Below, piece after piece: positions 27,825 through 36,452 of a DNA stretch of 61,845 nt. Each line of letters opens with the position of its first letter. Position 1 is the stretch's first letter. The notes below the pieces were generated by a model. That model was not told where the DNA came from. It was given only the letters and a program-made list of their open reading frames with translations, and did no database searches. The stretch comes from Thermoanaerobacterales bacterium (GTDB taxonomy: Bacteria > Bacillota > Thermosediminibacteria > Thermosediminibacterales > Tepidanaerobacteraceae), in NCBI GenBank assembly GCA_012840135.1, contig DUMA01000039.1, positions 1 to 61,845 on the forward strand, given 5' to 3'. The translations under genes and the position numbers were made by a program.

Positions 27825-28670
27825 TTAAAAGATGGTTCTCGCATAGCAATAAAGGCACCCATGCCTGCAGCTCTGGCCACTATATGCTCCGATGTCCCTT
27901 GACCTGGTGCAGCCGCATTCTTTTCTCTGGCCGGCATCTTTCGCACGGGAGGCCCTTTTCCCGAACAATGATTCAAGGTAAGCCCCGTCTATGCAGCGCC
28001 CCTTTTTCACTCCGGGCACTTTTTCAATGATGGGGCTGGTACAGGTATAAATCGTGACCCCATATTTATCAGCAATCTCCACTAGTTGGCTTACTAATTC
28101 AATCTGCTGTTGCTGTGAAGGAATCAAATGGGCAAAATTGGATGCTTTCATTCTCTGCTCCACTTTTTTATAAAGGCTGAGAAAACTGATAGTGCAGCGA
28201 TTGACTCCAAAGGATGAAATATCCCTGCATAAATACTCAAACACTTTCAGCCTTGCTCTTGCATAGTCATCCGGTGTCGGTTCGTTTTCTCCCCTGATGC
28301 TGAGAATGATAGGGTCGAATCTCCAGTTTATTTGTTGCGGAGAATACCTTTGAGCCAGTTGTTCCATCTGCCTTACTGCTGCCTTTGTGTCAACAACATG
28401 GGGCTCCAGGAGCCTGGAATAACCGGTGATAGTAAACTGAAAGTATAGATTATACAGTGACAAATACCCGGGATCTTTAAGTACATTGGCAAACGACTTT
28501 GACCACAGGCAGATGGAATGGACCTTTTCCGGCGACAGGTCCACCATGTACGATGATTTATTGTAAGGGTTTTTTACCACTGCATATTTATTTTTCAGAC
28601 ATTCCTGAAGCCAGTCATAATAAAAGGCGGGGATATCCGTCCTCCTGCTGCAGCTTATTATCTCAAGCAT
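27825..28670 (-). CDS. DUF1848 family protein
   Basis: A 281-residue protein with the DUF1848 hallmarks: SCSRRTDIPAFY at the N-terminus, WRFDPI in the middle and a C-terminal cysteine motif CRHGCLYCYA, with a further CGC just before it. The Cys-x3-Cys-x2-Cys spacing resembles radical SAM proteins, but at the opposite end of the chain. Function is unknown. It stands alone in a region of gene fragments. Confidence 0.8.
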   Translation of the reverse strand: MLEIISCSRRTDIPAFYYDWLQECLKNKYAVVKNPYNKSSYMVDLSPEKVHSICLWSKSFANVLKDPGYLSLYNLYFQFTITGYSRLLEPHVVDTKAAVRQMEQLAQRYSPQQINWRFDPIILSIRGENEPTPDDYARARLKVFEYLCRDISSFGVNRCTISFLSLYKKVEQRMKASNFAHLIPSQQQQIELVSQLVEIADKYGVTIYTCTSPIIEKVPGVKKGRCIDGAYLESLFGKRASRAKDAGQRKECGCTRSRDIGAYSGQSCRHGCLYCYARTIF

Positions 28671-28757
28671 CGATTCAGATTAATGCCTCCCGTTCAAACA
28701 TTGCCAGCAAACAGACTTAACCTAGTATAAAAAATACAGCACAAAACAGAATTGCAT

Positions 28758-29249
28758 CTATTTCATGGATAACCCCTTATCTATAGCCTCCTGAATTATT
28801 TTGTGACAGCACTTGCCTAATGGGTTATTCTTTTGACACTGGGCATTTTTCATCGCCCCAGTAATATTTATAATATCTTTGATGGTTTTTGCACCATCTT
28901 TTATTACGGCATTTATTATCTGTTCCTCTGTAACTTTGCTGCAATAGCAGGCAAATTTAGGATTAGCATCTTTTTTAAACCATATAGGCACTTTCACTTG
29001 CTGCTTATTAAACTTAACGCCTGATTCTGGATTATAATAGACAATATCACATTCTTCATTCATACATATATAATAATCCATATCTCCAACCAATTCTGTC
29101 AGTGTATCGACTATCAGATGCCTGACTGTAATATTTTTTACTTTGACTCCTGATGTTTTACATACAGGACATAAATTATTATCCTCTATTTTACGAGATG
29201 ATTCGATTTTACCTCTACAACAGGATTTATTTAATATTTCTTTTGTCAT
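28758..29249 (-). CDS. CopZ-like iron-sulfur/zinc metallochaperone-type protein
   Basis: About 163 residues with two cysteine modules. The first (CPVCKTSG, then CMNEECDIVYYNPESG) resembles the zinc-binding N-terminal domain of Archaeoglobus CopZ. The second (CYCSKVTEEQI, ending CQKNNPLGKCC) resembles a BFD-type [2Fe-2S] domain. Family members deliver copper or handle electrons; the metal is not settled here. The start at 29249 follows GGGGAGG. It belongs to a - strand, cysteine-rich group with DUF2703 and SigZ. Confidence 0.72.
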   Translation of the reverse strand: MTKEILNKSCCRGKIESSRKIEDNNLCPVCKTSGVKVKNITVRHLIVDTLTELVGDMDYYICMNEECDIVYYNPESGVKFNKQQVKVPIWFKKDANPKFACYCSKVTEEQIINAVIKDGAKTIKDIINITGAMKNAQCQKNNPLGKCCHKIIQEAIDKGLSMK

Positions 29250-29317
29250 ATACTTCCTCCCCAAAATAAGTACTGCAACGGCATCTTTTTCATCAGGTCC
29301 ACCTTGAAATTATATCA

Positions 29318-29686
29318 TCAGGTTCGAAGCATTTTCCAGCCGCTGCCGACAAAATAGATTGAAAATACTATAATAAATATGCCTAACAATAAAATAATCC
29401 AGCGAAATACATTATCACTAATCAATTTTTGACCTCTGGAAAATGCTGTGGAAATTGCTGAATACCATACAAAGTAAGGATTAGTAGCGCTTACAAGTGC
29501 TCCCACCAATACAAGATTTTTCATTCCTGCACTATTCCCTGTTCTTTGATTCTCTAAAGAAACCGACTTATTTATACTGGATTTTGCCATTCCATATCCC
29601 ATCTATGCAAGAAAAGCACCGCCAAATAATCCGATAAGTCCTGCAACTGTCGGCTTAGAAAAGAAATCCTTAAGTCCGAATGTCAT
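29318..29686 (-). pseudogene. LysE-type transporter fragment with an in-frame stop
   Basis: The frame begins inside the protein (FFSKPTVAGLIGLFGGAFLA), meets TAG, and continues in the same frame (MGYGMAK ... VGALVSATNPYFVWYSA, then two membrane segments). The first 70 or so residues of a LysE/RhtB exporter are absent. It sits 5 bases after the DUF2703 stop. The remnant suggests the operon once included an efflux protein. Confidence 0.7.
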
Positions 29687-29690
29687 CTTG

Positions 29691-30254
29691 TTATTTTTTG
29701 TCTTTTTGCCGCATAGATTCGAAAAATTTTTTAAGATTTTTAGGGAGCTCATATTTCTGCTTGTTTTTATCTTTATCATTATCCGATGAACCACTATTGC
29801 CATATATTTCTCTAAGTATCGCATCAATTATCATTGCTTTAGGTGGGACATTATATTCTTTGCCATTATATATCCATACCCGGCAGTCAACTTCATCGCC
29901 GCACAAATCACCGCATGATTCGCAAAGGGATTCTTTCGTTTCCAACTGTATATCCTTTCCATTAATTCGGATAGTGGGGGAACTTTCAAATCTATATTGT
30001 ATGGCCTTTTCCTCACTATCAATGTGAATTTTATTTACAACAACCTCAACTCCTGTCAACTCAAGCACCCTTTTAACATCAGCAATTGCTTCTTCAAGGC
30101 TTCCTTCTGTGCCCCGGCATCTTTCACATACGCTTAAATCCAAATACATTAAGTCGATTACAATTTTTTTCTTTTTAGCATCATTATTATGCTCTCCACA
30201 TCCGCAAATTGCATTGCAACAATTGTTATTTGCCTGAGTTTCACAACACCTCAT
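29691..30254 (-). CDS. DUF2703 family cysteine-rich protein
   Basis: About 187 residues. The core LMYLDLSVCERCRGTEGS and SSPTIRINGKDI resembles a thioredoxin/glutaredoxin-like fold with a C-x2-C centre, followed by CESCGDLCGDEVDCRVW. The N-terminus carries a CC-rich segment (CCNAICGC). It probably binds metal or exchanges thiols. The ATG at 30254 follows GGAGG. It is cotranscribed with SigZ upstream, separated by 82 bases. Confidence 0.75.
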   Translation of the reverse strand: MRCCETQANNNCCNAICGCGEHNNDAKKKKIVIDLMYLDLSVCERCRGTEGSLEEAIADVKRVLELTGVEVVVNKIHIDSEEKAIQYRFESSPTIRINGKDIQLETKESLCESCGDLCGDEVDCRVWIYNGKEYNVPPKAMIIDAILREIYGNSGSSDNDKDKNKQKYELPKNLKKFFESMRQKDKK

Positions 30255-30336
30255 AATAAAAACCTCCATCCATAAACATTATCTTCATTATTTACAGACG
30301 GAGATTTTTTAAAAAGGACGCAAATACTTATATGAT

Positions 30337-30891
30337 TTAGCAATATTTACAACTGTTTTCTTTATGCTGGCATTCAATAATATTCCCATATCCATCGAAT
30401 TGAAACCTGCAACACTCAAAAAACTTTTCTTTCAACATGGTTCTCCCGCGCTGAACTCTCGACTTAGCCCCTGAAATTGACATGCCGAGTTTTTGAGCCA
30501 ATTCTTTTTGCGTCAAACCGCCCAACTCCGTCAGGATAATCGCCTGCTTATATTTATCCGGAAGGCTCTCAATCATATTTTTAAGGCATAAGACTAATTC
30601 ATTTATTATTTCATCTTCATCTTTACTGGTTACACCTTCTTCAGGTAAATCCGAAATTTCAGCTCTAATTCTTCTCATTCTATAATAATCATTAATCGTG
30701 TTTCGTGTTATCTGATAAATCCATGCATATATCCTATTGTCGTCCTTTAGCTGGTCTAAATTTGTAAATATTTTTAAAAATACATCCTGTAATATATCTT
30801 CCGCATCATGCTCATTCCCCACTTTTTTCAAGATAAAAGTTTTTAGGTTTGAGCTTAGTTCTTTCCATAAAGCACCGATATCATCCTTCAT
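30337..30891 (-). CDS. sigZ: SigZ-type RNA polymerase sigma factor
   Basis: About 184 residues: region 2 (NEHDAEDILQDVFLKIF, IYAWIYQITRNTINDYYR) and region 4 (LPDKYKQAIILTELGGLTQ with QKLGMSISGAKSRVQRGR). The C-terminus has a short cysteine tail (CCRFQFDG, CQHKENSCKYC), as in SigZ proteins. No anti-sigma gene adjoins, so the tail cysteines may sense metal or redox state directly. The next genes downstream are also cysteine-rich, and autoregulation is plausible. Confidence 0.82.
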   Translation of the reverse strand: MKDDIGALWKELSSNLKTFILKKVGNEHDAEDILQDVFLKIFTNLDQLKDDNRIYAWIYQITRNTINDYYRMRRIRAEISDLPEEGVTSKDEDEIINELVLCLKNMIESLPDKYKQAIILTELGGLTQKELAQKLGMSISGAKSRVQRGRTMLKEKFFECCRFQFDGYGNIIECQHKENSCKYC

Positions 30892-31053
30892 GGCCTTACC
30901 CCCCCTCAAAATGCAGTTGAAGCCTCTCCGTGCTAACTTAAATCTCTACTTATTGCCCTAATCTAAATATAACAAACCGTTATTCTTCATAAACGATATT
31001 ATTTCCTTATAAGATTATTCCCTTTTTCACTTAATTAATAGAAAAACTTTTTT

Positions 31054-31077
31054 CCCTTTACGGAACGACTTTATTTT
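31054..31077 (+). repeat. Outer left copy of the island-edge motif
   Basis: A segment CCCTTTACGGAACGACTTTA and following T run. A close relative lies on the opposite strand at 61750-61726. Weaker relatives (GGAAC-like followed by ACTTT or CTTTT) occur at about 31260 and 32235 on + and about 61661 on -. Candidate transposase-binding sites. Confidence 0.45.
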
Positions 31078-31147
31078 TCACGGAAAAACTTCAGACAAAA
31101 ACAAATTTTTTTTTGATCCTTTCCCCTTTTTTCCTTGCCCCTAACTA

Positions 31148-31306
31148 TGTTGATTTAAAAAAAACCCTTTCCATTTCCAATCCCTCAAACCCGCATAAAA
31201 TTTACATGGGATTTTCTGGGAGGTAATAAAGTTTTTCCGTTTCCCTTATTCCTCCTCAAATAGAACCACTTTTTTCGCATAGGTGGGAGGAATAAATGAA
31301 AAAGAC
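31148..31306 (+). repeat. Imperfect direct repeat, copy B
   Basis: Begins TGTTGATTTAAAAAAA and includes GGGATTTTCTGGGAGG and TTTTTTCGCATAGGTGGGAG, ending at AATAAATGAAAAA. It matches copy A (31941-32282) in two blocks of about 90 and 65 bases. The end looks like a ribosome binding site plus ATG, but no gene follows. The two copies bracket the Doc toxin-antitoxin pair. Confidence 0.6.
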
Positions 31307-31325
31307 ACTTGATGCCAGCCAAATC

Positions 31326-31706
31326 TTAGTCTTTAACACGTTCTTTAATCCAATTCAATATATCCTTTTCCTTCATTAATCCTTCTGCAGTTTTAAGGCC
31401 TAAGTCAATTAATTCCTGTTGAGTGTAATAAACCTTTATATTGTTCATTTTAAGCAATATAATCATTACTGCTATACCAATTCTTTTATTGCCATCCACA
31501 AATCCATGGTTGTGAATCAAGCTATATGTTATAACGGCAATTTTGTCAATAATGGTGGGATATAAGTCTTTACCATCATAAGTCATAAAGGCTCTATTTA
31601 AAGCACTCTCAATGAGTCCTCTGTCTCGTACTCCAGCACTTCCGCCAGTTTCTTTTATGATTTTCTCATGGAACAAAATAATGTTCTCAACGCTTAGTGT
31701 TTTCAT
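31326..31706 (-). CDS. doc: Doc-type Fic toxin
   Basis: A 126-residue Fic-fold protein with the active loop HGFVDGNKR and the upstream RDRGLIESALNRAF typical of Doc (death-on-curing). Doc proteins phosphorylate EF-Tu and stop translation. Its start overlaps the stop of the antitoxin gene by 4 bases. The Doc glycine/lysine variant of the Fic loop (D-G-N-K) is visible. Confidence 0.9.
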   Translation of the reverse strand: MKTLSVENIILFHEKIIKETGGSAGVRDRGLIESALNRAFMTYDGKDLYPTIIDKIAVITYSLIHNHGFVDGNKRIGIAVMIILLKMNNIKVYYTQQELIDLGLKTAEGLMKEKDILNWIKERVKD

Positions 31707-31879
31707 AACTTTGCTAACTCCTTAAGAGCCTCTTTATTTTCACTGATAACAGAATCCATAAGCGTTTCAATCTCTTTCTGCTCTTTTGCTTTTACAAATT
31801 CAACAAAGTCAATAACTTCCTTTTTCCTTTCTTCAGTCAACTGCTCAAATTCTTTGATTAATTTTTCTGCCAGTGTCAT
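31703..31879 (-). CDS. DUF2281-like antitoxin of the Doc module
   Basis: A 58-residue helical, charged protein (MTLAEKLIKEFEQLTEERKK, then VIDFVEFVKAKEQKE) placed in front of doc with ATGA overlap. The N-terminal half resembles DUF2281/VapB-type antitoxins and the C-terminal helix could bind the toxin. The start at 31879 follows GAGGTG; the longer frame to 31933 has no such site. It is not a typical Phd. Confidence 0.78.
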   Translation of the reverse strand: MTLAEKLIKEFEQLTEERKKEVIDFVEFVKAKEQKEIETLMDSVISENKEALKELAKL

Positions 31880-31940
31880 ATAATACACCTCGCTAAAGAT
31901 TATTTCAATAAAATTATACCACAAATAAAACATATATTAT

Positions 31941-32282
31941 TGTTAATTTAAAAAAACACTTTCCCTTTCCTTTCCCGCCAACCCACATCAGATAAATATT
32001 GGGATATTATGGGAGGGAATAAATTTTTTCTGTGAAGCAGTATTATTTTTCCTATAATTTCCCAAATGTTTCTCTAATTTGTGTGAAAAAAGTTGGTCCA
32101 AATGGGTAGGATCATGGTTCAAGGAAAAAAGGGATAAGTGGTGTAAATTTCGCATCTTTCGAGACCTTGCCACTTATCCCTTTGTTACTCCGTGTGGACT
32201 TGATCCTTAATCCTTTTCCCTAATTACCCCCCAAACGGAACCCCTTTTTTCGCATGGGTGGGAGGAATAAATGAAAAATACA
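31941..32282 (+). repeat. Imperfect direct repeat, copy A, with a palindromic insert
   Basis: Begins TGTTAATTTAAAAAAA and ends GGGAGGAATAAATGAAAAA, like copy B, but carries about 190 extra bases in the middle. That insert has a perfect 14-base inverted repeat (AAAGGGATAAGTGG at 32128-32141 and its complement at 32170-32183). The 26 bases at 32116-32141 recur, inverted, at 61601-61626 with 3 differences. No gene is visible from 31,880 to 32,375. Confidence 0.6.
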
Positions 32283-32375
32283 TGGTTTGGGAAAAATTGG
32301 TAAGTATTAAGAGATAAGAGTAGATAGTATTAAGATACAACAATTATATCCTTAAAGAAACAATTTTTTAAGATT

Positions 32376-34157
32376 TTAAGACATAAAACTAAAACCCAAG
32401 CTACTTAGTTCTCTCTTTTGTTCTTCATTTAGCTTTGGTACAGCGATGCATAGAAAATCTTCTGCTCTGCTAAAAGCAACATAATAAATACGGCAATCAT
32501 CTTCTTCAGAGTCTATCTCAGGATTTAATATGTGTTTTATATCTTCATTATTTTCTATGTAAACTAAAATCGATTGGTATTCTGTACCTTTTGCCTTATG
32601 GATTATCCTTATATCACTATCTTTTTCCTCTTCTAACTTTAAACTGTTAATTAAATCTTTAATAGTCAAAGATTCAGATAAAGTTTTGAAATTACCTTTA
32701 GCTCTTAGATTTCTAAGCGATAGCCCTAATTTACCAAGCAAATCATCATTAAGCTCGTTATAGAAATCATATAATTTTTTGTTTATATTATTGGTTCGAT
32801 TATTTACTAGATATTCTAATATCGAAACAGCCACACTTCTTTTTATAAAATCACTTTTTATAACTGATTTTGTAAAAGGTTCCTCAATATTTCCTTCAGA
32901 ATCAGTCTTAAGCGTTTTTAATATTTCTTTAATTGCCATTTCATATCTTGAACGATATGCAAACTCTTGAGCGGTAAGAATTCGCTTCAAAAATCTTTCC
33001 CTTCGGTAATCAGCCTCGTGAATGTTATCCCATATTTTGCAATCACAGGTTTTATAACCATTCTTTAATTTTATTACAGACTCGTTATTACGTGTAAGAA
33101 CACAGTAATCGTCATTAAGGTTCAAACGCAATCTTTCGTCATTGAATAACTTAAGGACTTTATCTATATCGTCACTCTCAATAACAGAAATACTGGCACC
33201 TTCACATTTTCTGAAACAGTCTTGCTTTACACTGTCATTCTTTCGAATATAATTTAGGAAATTGATTATTTTTTTACTGCTCCTTCTATTACTTTCAATT
33301 TTATAATTTCTTTGTCCAGGTAAAGAAAAATCTATAAAATCTTTTCTTGAGGCACCTTGAAACTTATAAATTGATTGTGCAGGATCTCCTATAACCCCTA
33401 TCATTGCTCCTGACTCTGCAAGCCATTTTATAATCCTCGTTTGGATTGGATTAGTGTCTTGAAATTCGTCAAGAAAAATATAAGGAAATTTAGCAACAAT
33501 AAATTCCTTAATGATTGGGTATTGTTTGATTATTTGGTAACTAAAGTAAAGTACATCCTCATGGTGTAATATACCCTCATCCCAATGTAACTTTTTATAT
33601 GAATAAAAAGACTCTTTTGGAACATTATATTTACCTATTCGTCTTTTATAACCATTTCTTACCTGTAATTTCAAATCACCGTCTTCAAAAAACCAACCTA
33701 AATCTGAAAAACAATCTTTTATTTTGCTATCATCTTTCAAATACCAAAGATTATTTAATTCCTTCCAGCGAGATATTTTACCTTTAGTCGGTACATTTTC
33801 TTCATGCCCATCCAGTTTCGTAAAATTGATAATATTTTTGCCATTCTCGTCTTTCAAAAGATAGGCATATGGTTTTACAATGTTCTTATATAAAAAGCTA
33901 TGAATAGTAGAAACTTCAACGTTATCTTCATTTAAATTTAATCTTTCCTGTATTTCTTCAGCCGCAACATTCGTATAAGTAATGCAAGCAATCTTAGAAG
34001 TGGGTTTTATCCTCTTTGAATTTTTTAATACATATTTTATGTAGTTAACCAGCCAATAGGTTTTACCTGCACCAGGACCTGCAATTATTTTAAAGTGATT
34101 ATCTAAACTATCAATTACTTGGTCGGAAGTAATTATTTCAAAATTATCATCAGACAT
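32376..34157 (-). CDS. gajB: GajB-like UvrD-family helicase (Gabija)
   Basis: A 593-residue superfamily 1 helicase. Walker A is IAGPGAGKTYWL (about 25-36), Walker B is FLDEFQDTNPIQ, motif III-IV includes GDPAQSIYKFQGA, motif V is HKAKGTEYQSILVY and motif VI is YYVAFSRAEDFL. It follows an OLD-family nuclease gene with one base between stop and ATG. That pairing and order define Gabija, in which GajA cuts DNA and GajB senses nucleotide depletion or DNA ends. The start at 34157 follows GGAGG by 9 bases. Both genes read with AT-rich codons unlike the core region. Confidence 0.85.
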   Translation of the reverse strand: MSDDNFEIITSDQVIDSLDNHFKIIAGPGAGKTYWLVNYIKYVLKNSKRIKPTSKIACITYTNVAAEEIQERLNLNEDNVEVSTIHSFLYKNIVKPYAYLLKDENGKNIINFTKLDGHEENVPTKGKISRWKELNNLWYLKDDSKIKDCFSDLGWFFEDGDLKLQVRNGYKRRIGKYNVPKESFYSYKKLHWDEGILHHEDVLYFSYQIIKQYPIIKEFIVAKFPYIFLDEFQDTNPIQTRIIKWLAESGAMIGVIGDPAQSIYKFQGASRKDFIDFSLPGQRNYKIESNRRSSKKIINFLNYIRKNDSVKQDCFRKCEGASISVIESDDIDKVLKLFNDERLRLNLNDDYCVLTRNNESVIKLKNGYKTCDCKIWDNIHEADYRRERFLKRILTAQEFAYRSRYEMAIKEILKTLKTDSEGNIEEPFTKSVIKSDFIKRSVAVSILEYLVNNRTNNINKKLYDFYNELNDDLLGKLGLSLRNLRAKGNFKTLSESLTIKDLINSLKLEEEKDSDIRIIHKAKGTEYQSILVYIENNEDIKHILNPEIDSEEDDCRIYYVAFSRAEDFLCIAVPKLNEEQKRELSSLGFSFMS

Positions 34158-34158
34158 T

Positions 34159-36144
34159 TTAATCTTCCTCCGCTTCATCTACATAACATACCCACTTAAA
34201 TGCCCTCTTTATGTAATCTGGTATCTTAAATAATTCTCTGGTCGGTACTTTTAAATTTTCTTTTAGTTTATAAGCTAAATCAAACGCTGCCTCGCCTTTC
34301 TCATCTTTTACATAAAGATAATATGAAGCTGCTTTTTGAGATTTTCGTTTATCTTCTTCAGACCAATTGCATAAACTCGGCCAATTAATTTCACTATTAG
34401 GTACCGAATCATATAATAACGGAGATTCGACGTTTTCAAAAGCTATATCATACTCTAAGGTTTTCCCTTTTCCAGATTCATTATAAAATACTTTTACATT
34501 ATCACAGTTTAGAGTAGCAGATAGAAGGTTACATACCACACTTGATATTTTTCTATACTCATACAACTGTGGTTCAAGGTCTATTTCAAATGGCCAGCAG
34601 CTCTCCCATTTAGATTTTTGTCCTCTCTTCTTTCGAGCAGGATCAGTATCCACAATGCAAGCAACTCTCTTATACAATGCAAATTTTTTTCGTTTGTCTT
34701 CTACTCCCGCACCAAATATTTTTATGAAATGCTTAAAGGTTGAACCATCAACTCGAACCATGGAAACATGGTTTTTATCAAAATTTAAATCCATATATTC
34801 TGCCAAAACAGGAAGAAGTATTTGTTCAGCGATACCTTCCCCAAAAAGAACTGATTTTGCAAATAACATTGTTGACTTTGTTGCATCCAGGTATCTTTCA
34901 ACATATTTTTTTGATTTTTGATCTTCTTCCGAATCGGAAAATACTTTTCCTGGGTATGCAGGAAATATTTCATCATGCTCATTTCTATTCATACAGATTA
35001 TAGGGTCTAATCCTACAGCAGCAGTTATATGGGTTGAATGAGTAGTAATAATTATCTGTCTACTTATGCCTTGATTATCTATCTGTTCTTTTAAATACCT
35101 TAAAAAGTTATATTGTAATGCAGGATGTAAATGTGCTTCTGGCTCTTCTATCAACAGTATTGGAAATATTTTTGCATTTTCTCCAAAATCATTTGATGTT
35201 ATCATTTCAAACTTCGACAATAGTAGAGATATATAAATTAAATTGTTATAGCCCATACCGTTATTAACTACTGGTACTTCAATTCCTGTTTTATTTCTTA
35301 TCATTAGTTTAAGCGCTGATAATACATCGCCTTCCTCTAATCTTCCTCCCAAAACTGGAATACCTCCTACAGCAGCCCCTGTTTTTTCAGCCAGTTCTAA
35401 AATACTGCTACTATCAAGACGATTTATCATGTTTTCAACTAATTTATCTGCGTGTTTTTTGAATTCTTTTTGTACTTTATTTAATTCTTCTTTCCCCTGT
35501 TCACTTCTATCTTTTTTAAACTTATAGTCTTTAATATAATTTAATACTTGTTTAAGCAAAGTATTTTTCCCAGTAAACATCTTATTTTCAACATCTCTTA
35601 ATGCATCTAACATCTCACAATGAAATTTACTCAAATATTCACTTTCTACCCTATTTTTGCTTTCAATATTTCCTCCATAAATTCTTGAAACATATTTAGG
35701 TAAATATTTTTCTAAAACATTCCAGCTTTCTTTAACTTTTTCATCGCTTGTTGGCGAAATTTTATTAATTTCCTCCTCGTATTCTTTTATATTAGTTTCG
35801 GGTAAAAAATATTTGTAAGTTAACGTTGCTTCCCATGGAGTTTCTAATTTGGTTAGCCAACTTGCTACAACAGCTTTATCTTCAATCTTATCATTTTTTG
35901 AAGATCTTAAAGTAAGCGTTATAGTAATCTCGGGAGGAGTAGGCCCAATTTCTATTGTTTTATTAAAATCATCTATAGTAGGAGCATTTGTATTAGAATG
36001 ATTAAAAATATATTGTAGCGCCTTCATTATCGCAGTTTTGCCAGAGTTGTTTTCACCAATAATAACGTTTAATCCTTCATTAAATTCTATCTCTACATCT
36101 CTAAAACACCTGAAATTCTCTATTCTCAGCTTTGATATATACAT
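34159..36144 (-). CDS. gajA: GajA-like OLD-family ATPase/Toprim nuclease (Gabija)
   Basis: A 661-residue protein. The ABC-type ATPase domain has Walker A GENNSGKT (30-37) and the signature/Walker B region LLIEEPEAHLHPALQ with the switch His in THSTH. The C-terminal Toprim domain has FGEGIAEQILLP and CIVDTDPARKK as metal-binding acidic residues. OLD proteins of class 2 pair with UvrD helicases, which makes up Gabija. It is somewhat longer than the best-known GajA (about 580). GGAGG lies 15 bases before the ATG, a long spacing; no other in-frame start is nearer. Confidence 0.87.
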   Translation of the reverse strand: MYISKLRIENFRCFRDVEIEFNEGLNVIIGENNSGKTAIMKALQYIFNHSNTNAPTIDDFNKTIEIGPTPPEITITLTLRSSKNDKIEDKAVVASWLTKLETPWEATLTYKYFLPETNIKEYEEEINKISPTSDEKVKESWNVLEKYLPKYVSRIYGGNIESKNRVESEYLSKFHCEMLDALRDVENKMFTGKNTLLKQVLNYIKDYKFKKDRSEQGKEELNKVQKEFKKHADKLVENMINRLDSSSILELAEKTGAAVGGIPVLGGRLEEGDVLSALKLMIRNKTGIEVPVVNNGMGYNNLIYISLLLSKFEMITSNDFGENAKIFPILLIEEPEAHLHPALQYNFLRYLKEQIDNQGISRQIIITTHSTHITAAVGLDPIICMNRNEHDEIFPAYPGKVFSDSEEDQKSKKYVERYLDATKSTMLFAKSVLFGEGIAEQILLPVLAEYMDLNFDKNHVSMVRVDGSTFKHFIKIFGAGVEDKRKKFALYKRVACIVDTDPARKKRGQKSKWESCWPFEIDLEPQLYEYRKISSVVCNLLSATLNCDNVKVFYNESGKGKTLEYDIAFENVESPLLYDSVPNSEINWPSLCNWSEEDKRKSQKAASYYLYVKDEKGEAAFDLAYKLKENLKVPTRELFKIPDYIKRAFKWVCYVDEAEED

Positions 36145-36452
36145 AATCTAAATTTAACACCTCCATTATTAAACGACTTCTACTTAACTCCAATTAATCG
36201 CTATTTGTACCAATTTCGCATCTTCGTTATCGTTAAGAAAAGAACAGGGTAGATAAATACTGTTAAACGGCCTTTCATATCTTTCAGTATCAAAGCGTAA
36301 GGTGCTTGAATGGCAACTTACCCTATTAACATATCTTGAATATGCTCTTCTTACTTGCTTTGTTATAAACCCATTTGTTATGCTTTTCACTAATACCACA
36401 AAAAAAATAAAATGTTCCTTAAACAATCACTATATCCTTCGTCAAATTTTTA
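36145..36452. other. Gap between the Tn7-like remnant and Gabija
   Basis: 308 bases holding the gajA ribosome binding site (36,154-36,160 region). A 60-80-codon - strand frame (36184-36426) contains no recognisable motif. I saw no clear promoter, repeat or RNA. Confidence 0.5.

Noticed and set aside
27681..27902. 73-codon + strand frame antisense to the DUF1848 gene
   Set aside because: Overlaps a well-supported gene on the other strand; no ribosome binding site or motif.
30892..32375. Possible CRISPR array from repeated G/A-rich and T-rich blocks
   Set aside because: Repeats are few, of unequal spacing and not palindromic at regular intervals; no cas genes in the window.
32376..36144. PARIS or Septu instead of Gabija
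   Set aside because: The partner of the OLD protein is a full UvrD helicase, not AriB or an HNH nuclease.
36184..36426. 80-codon - strand frame between TniQ and GajA
   Set aside because: No recognisable family; retained only as a note on the gap.
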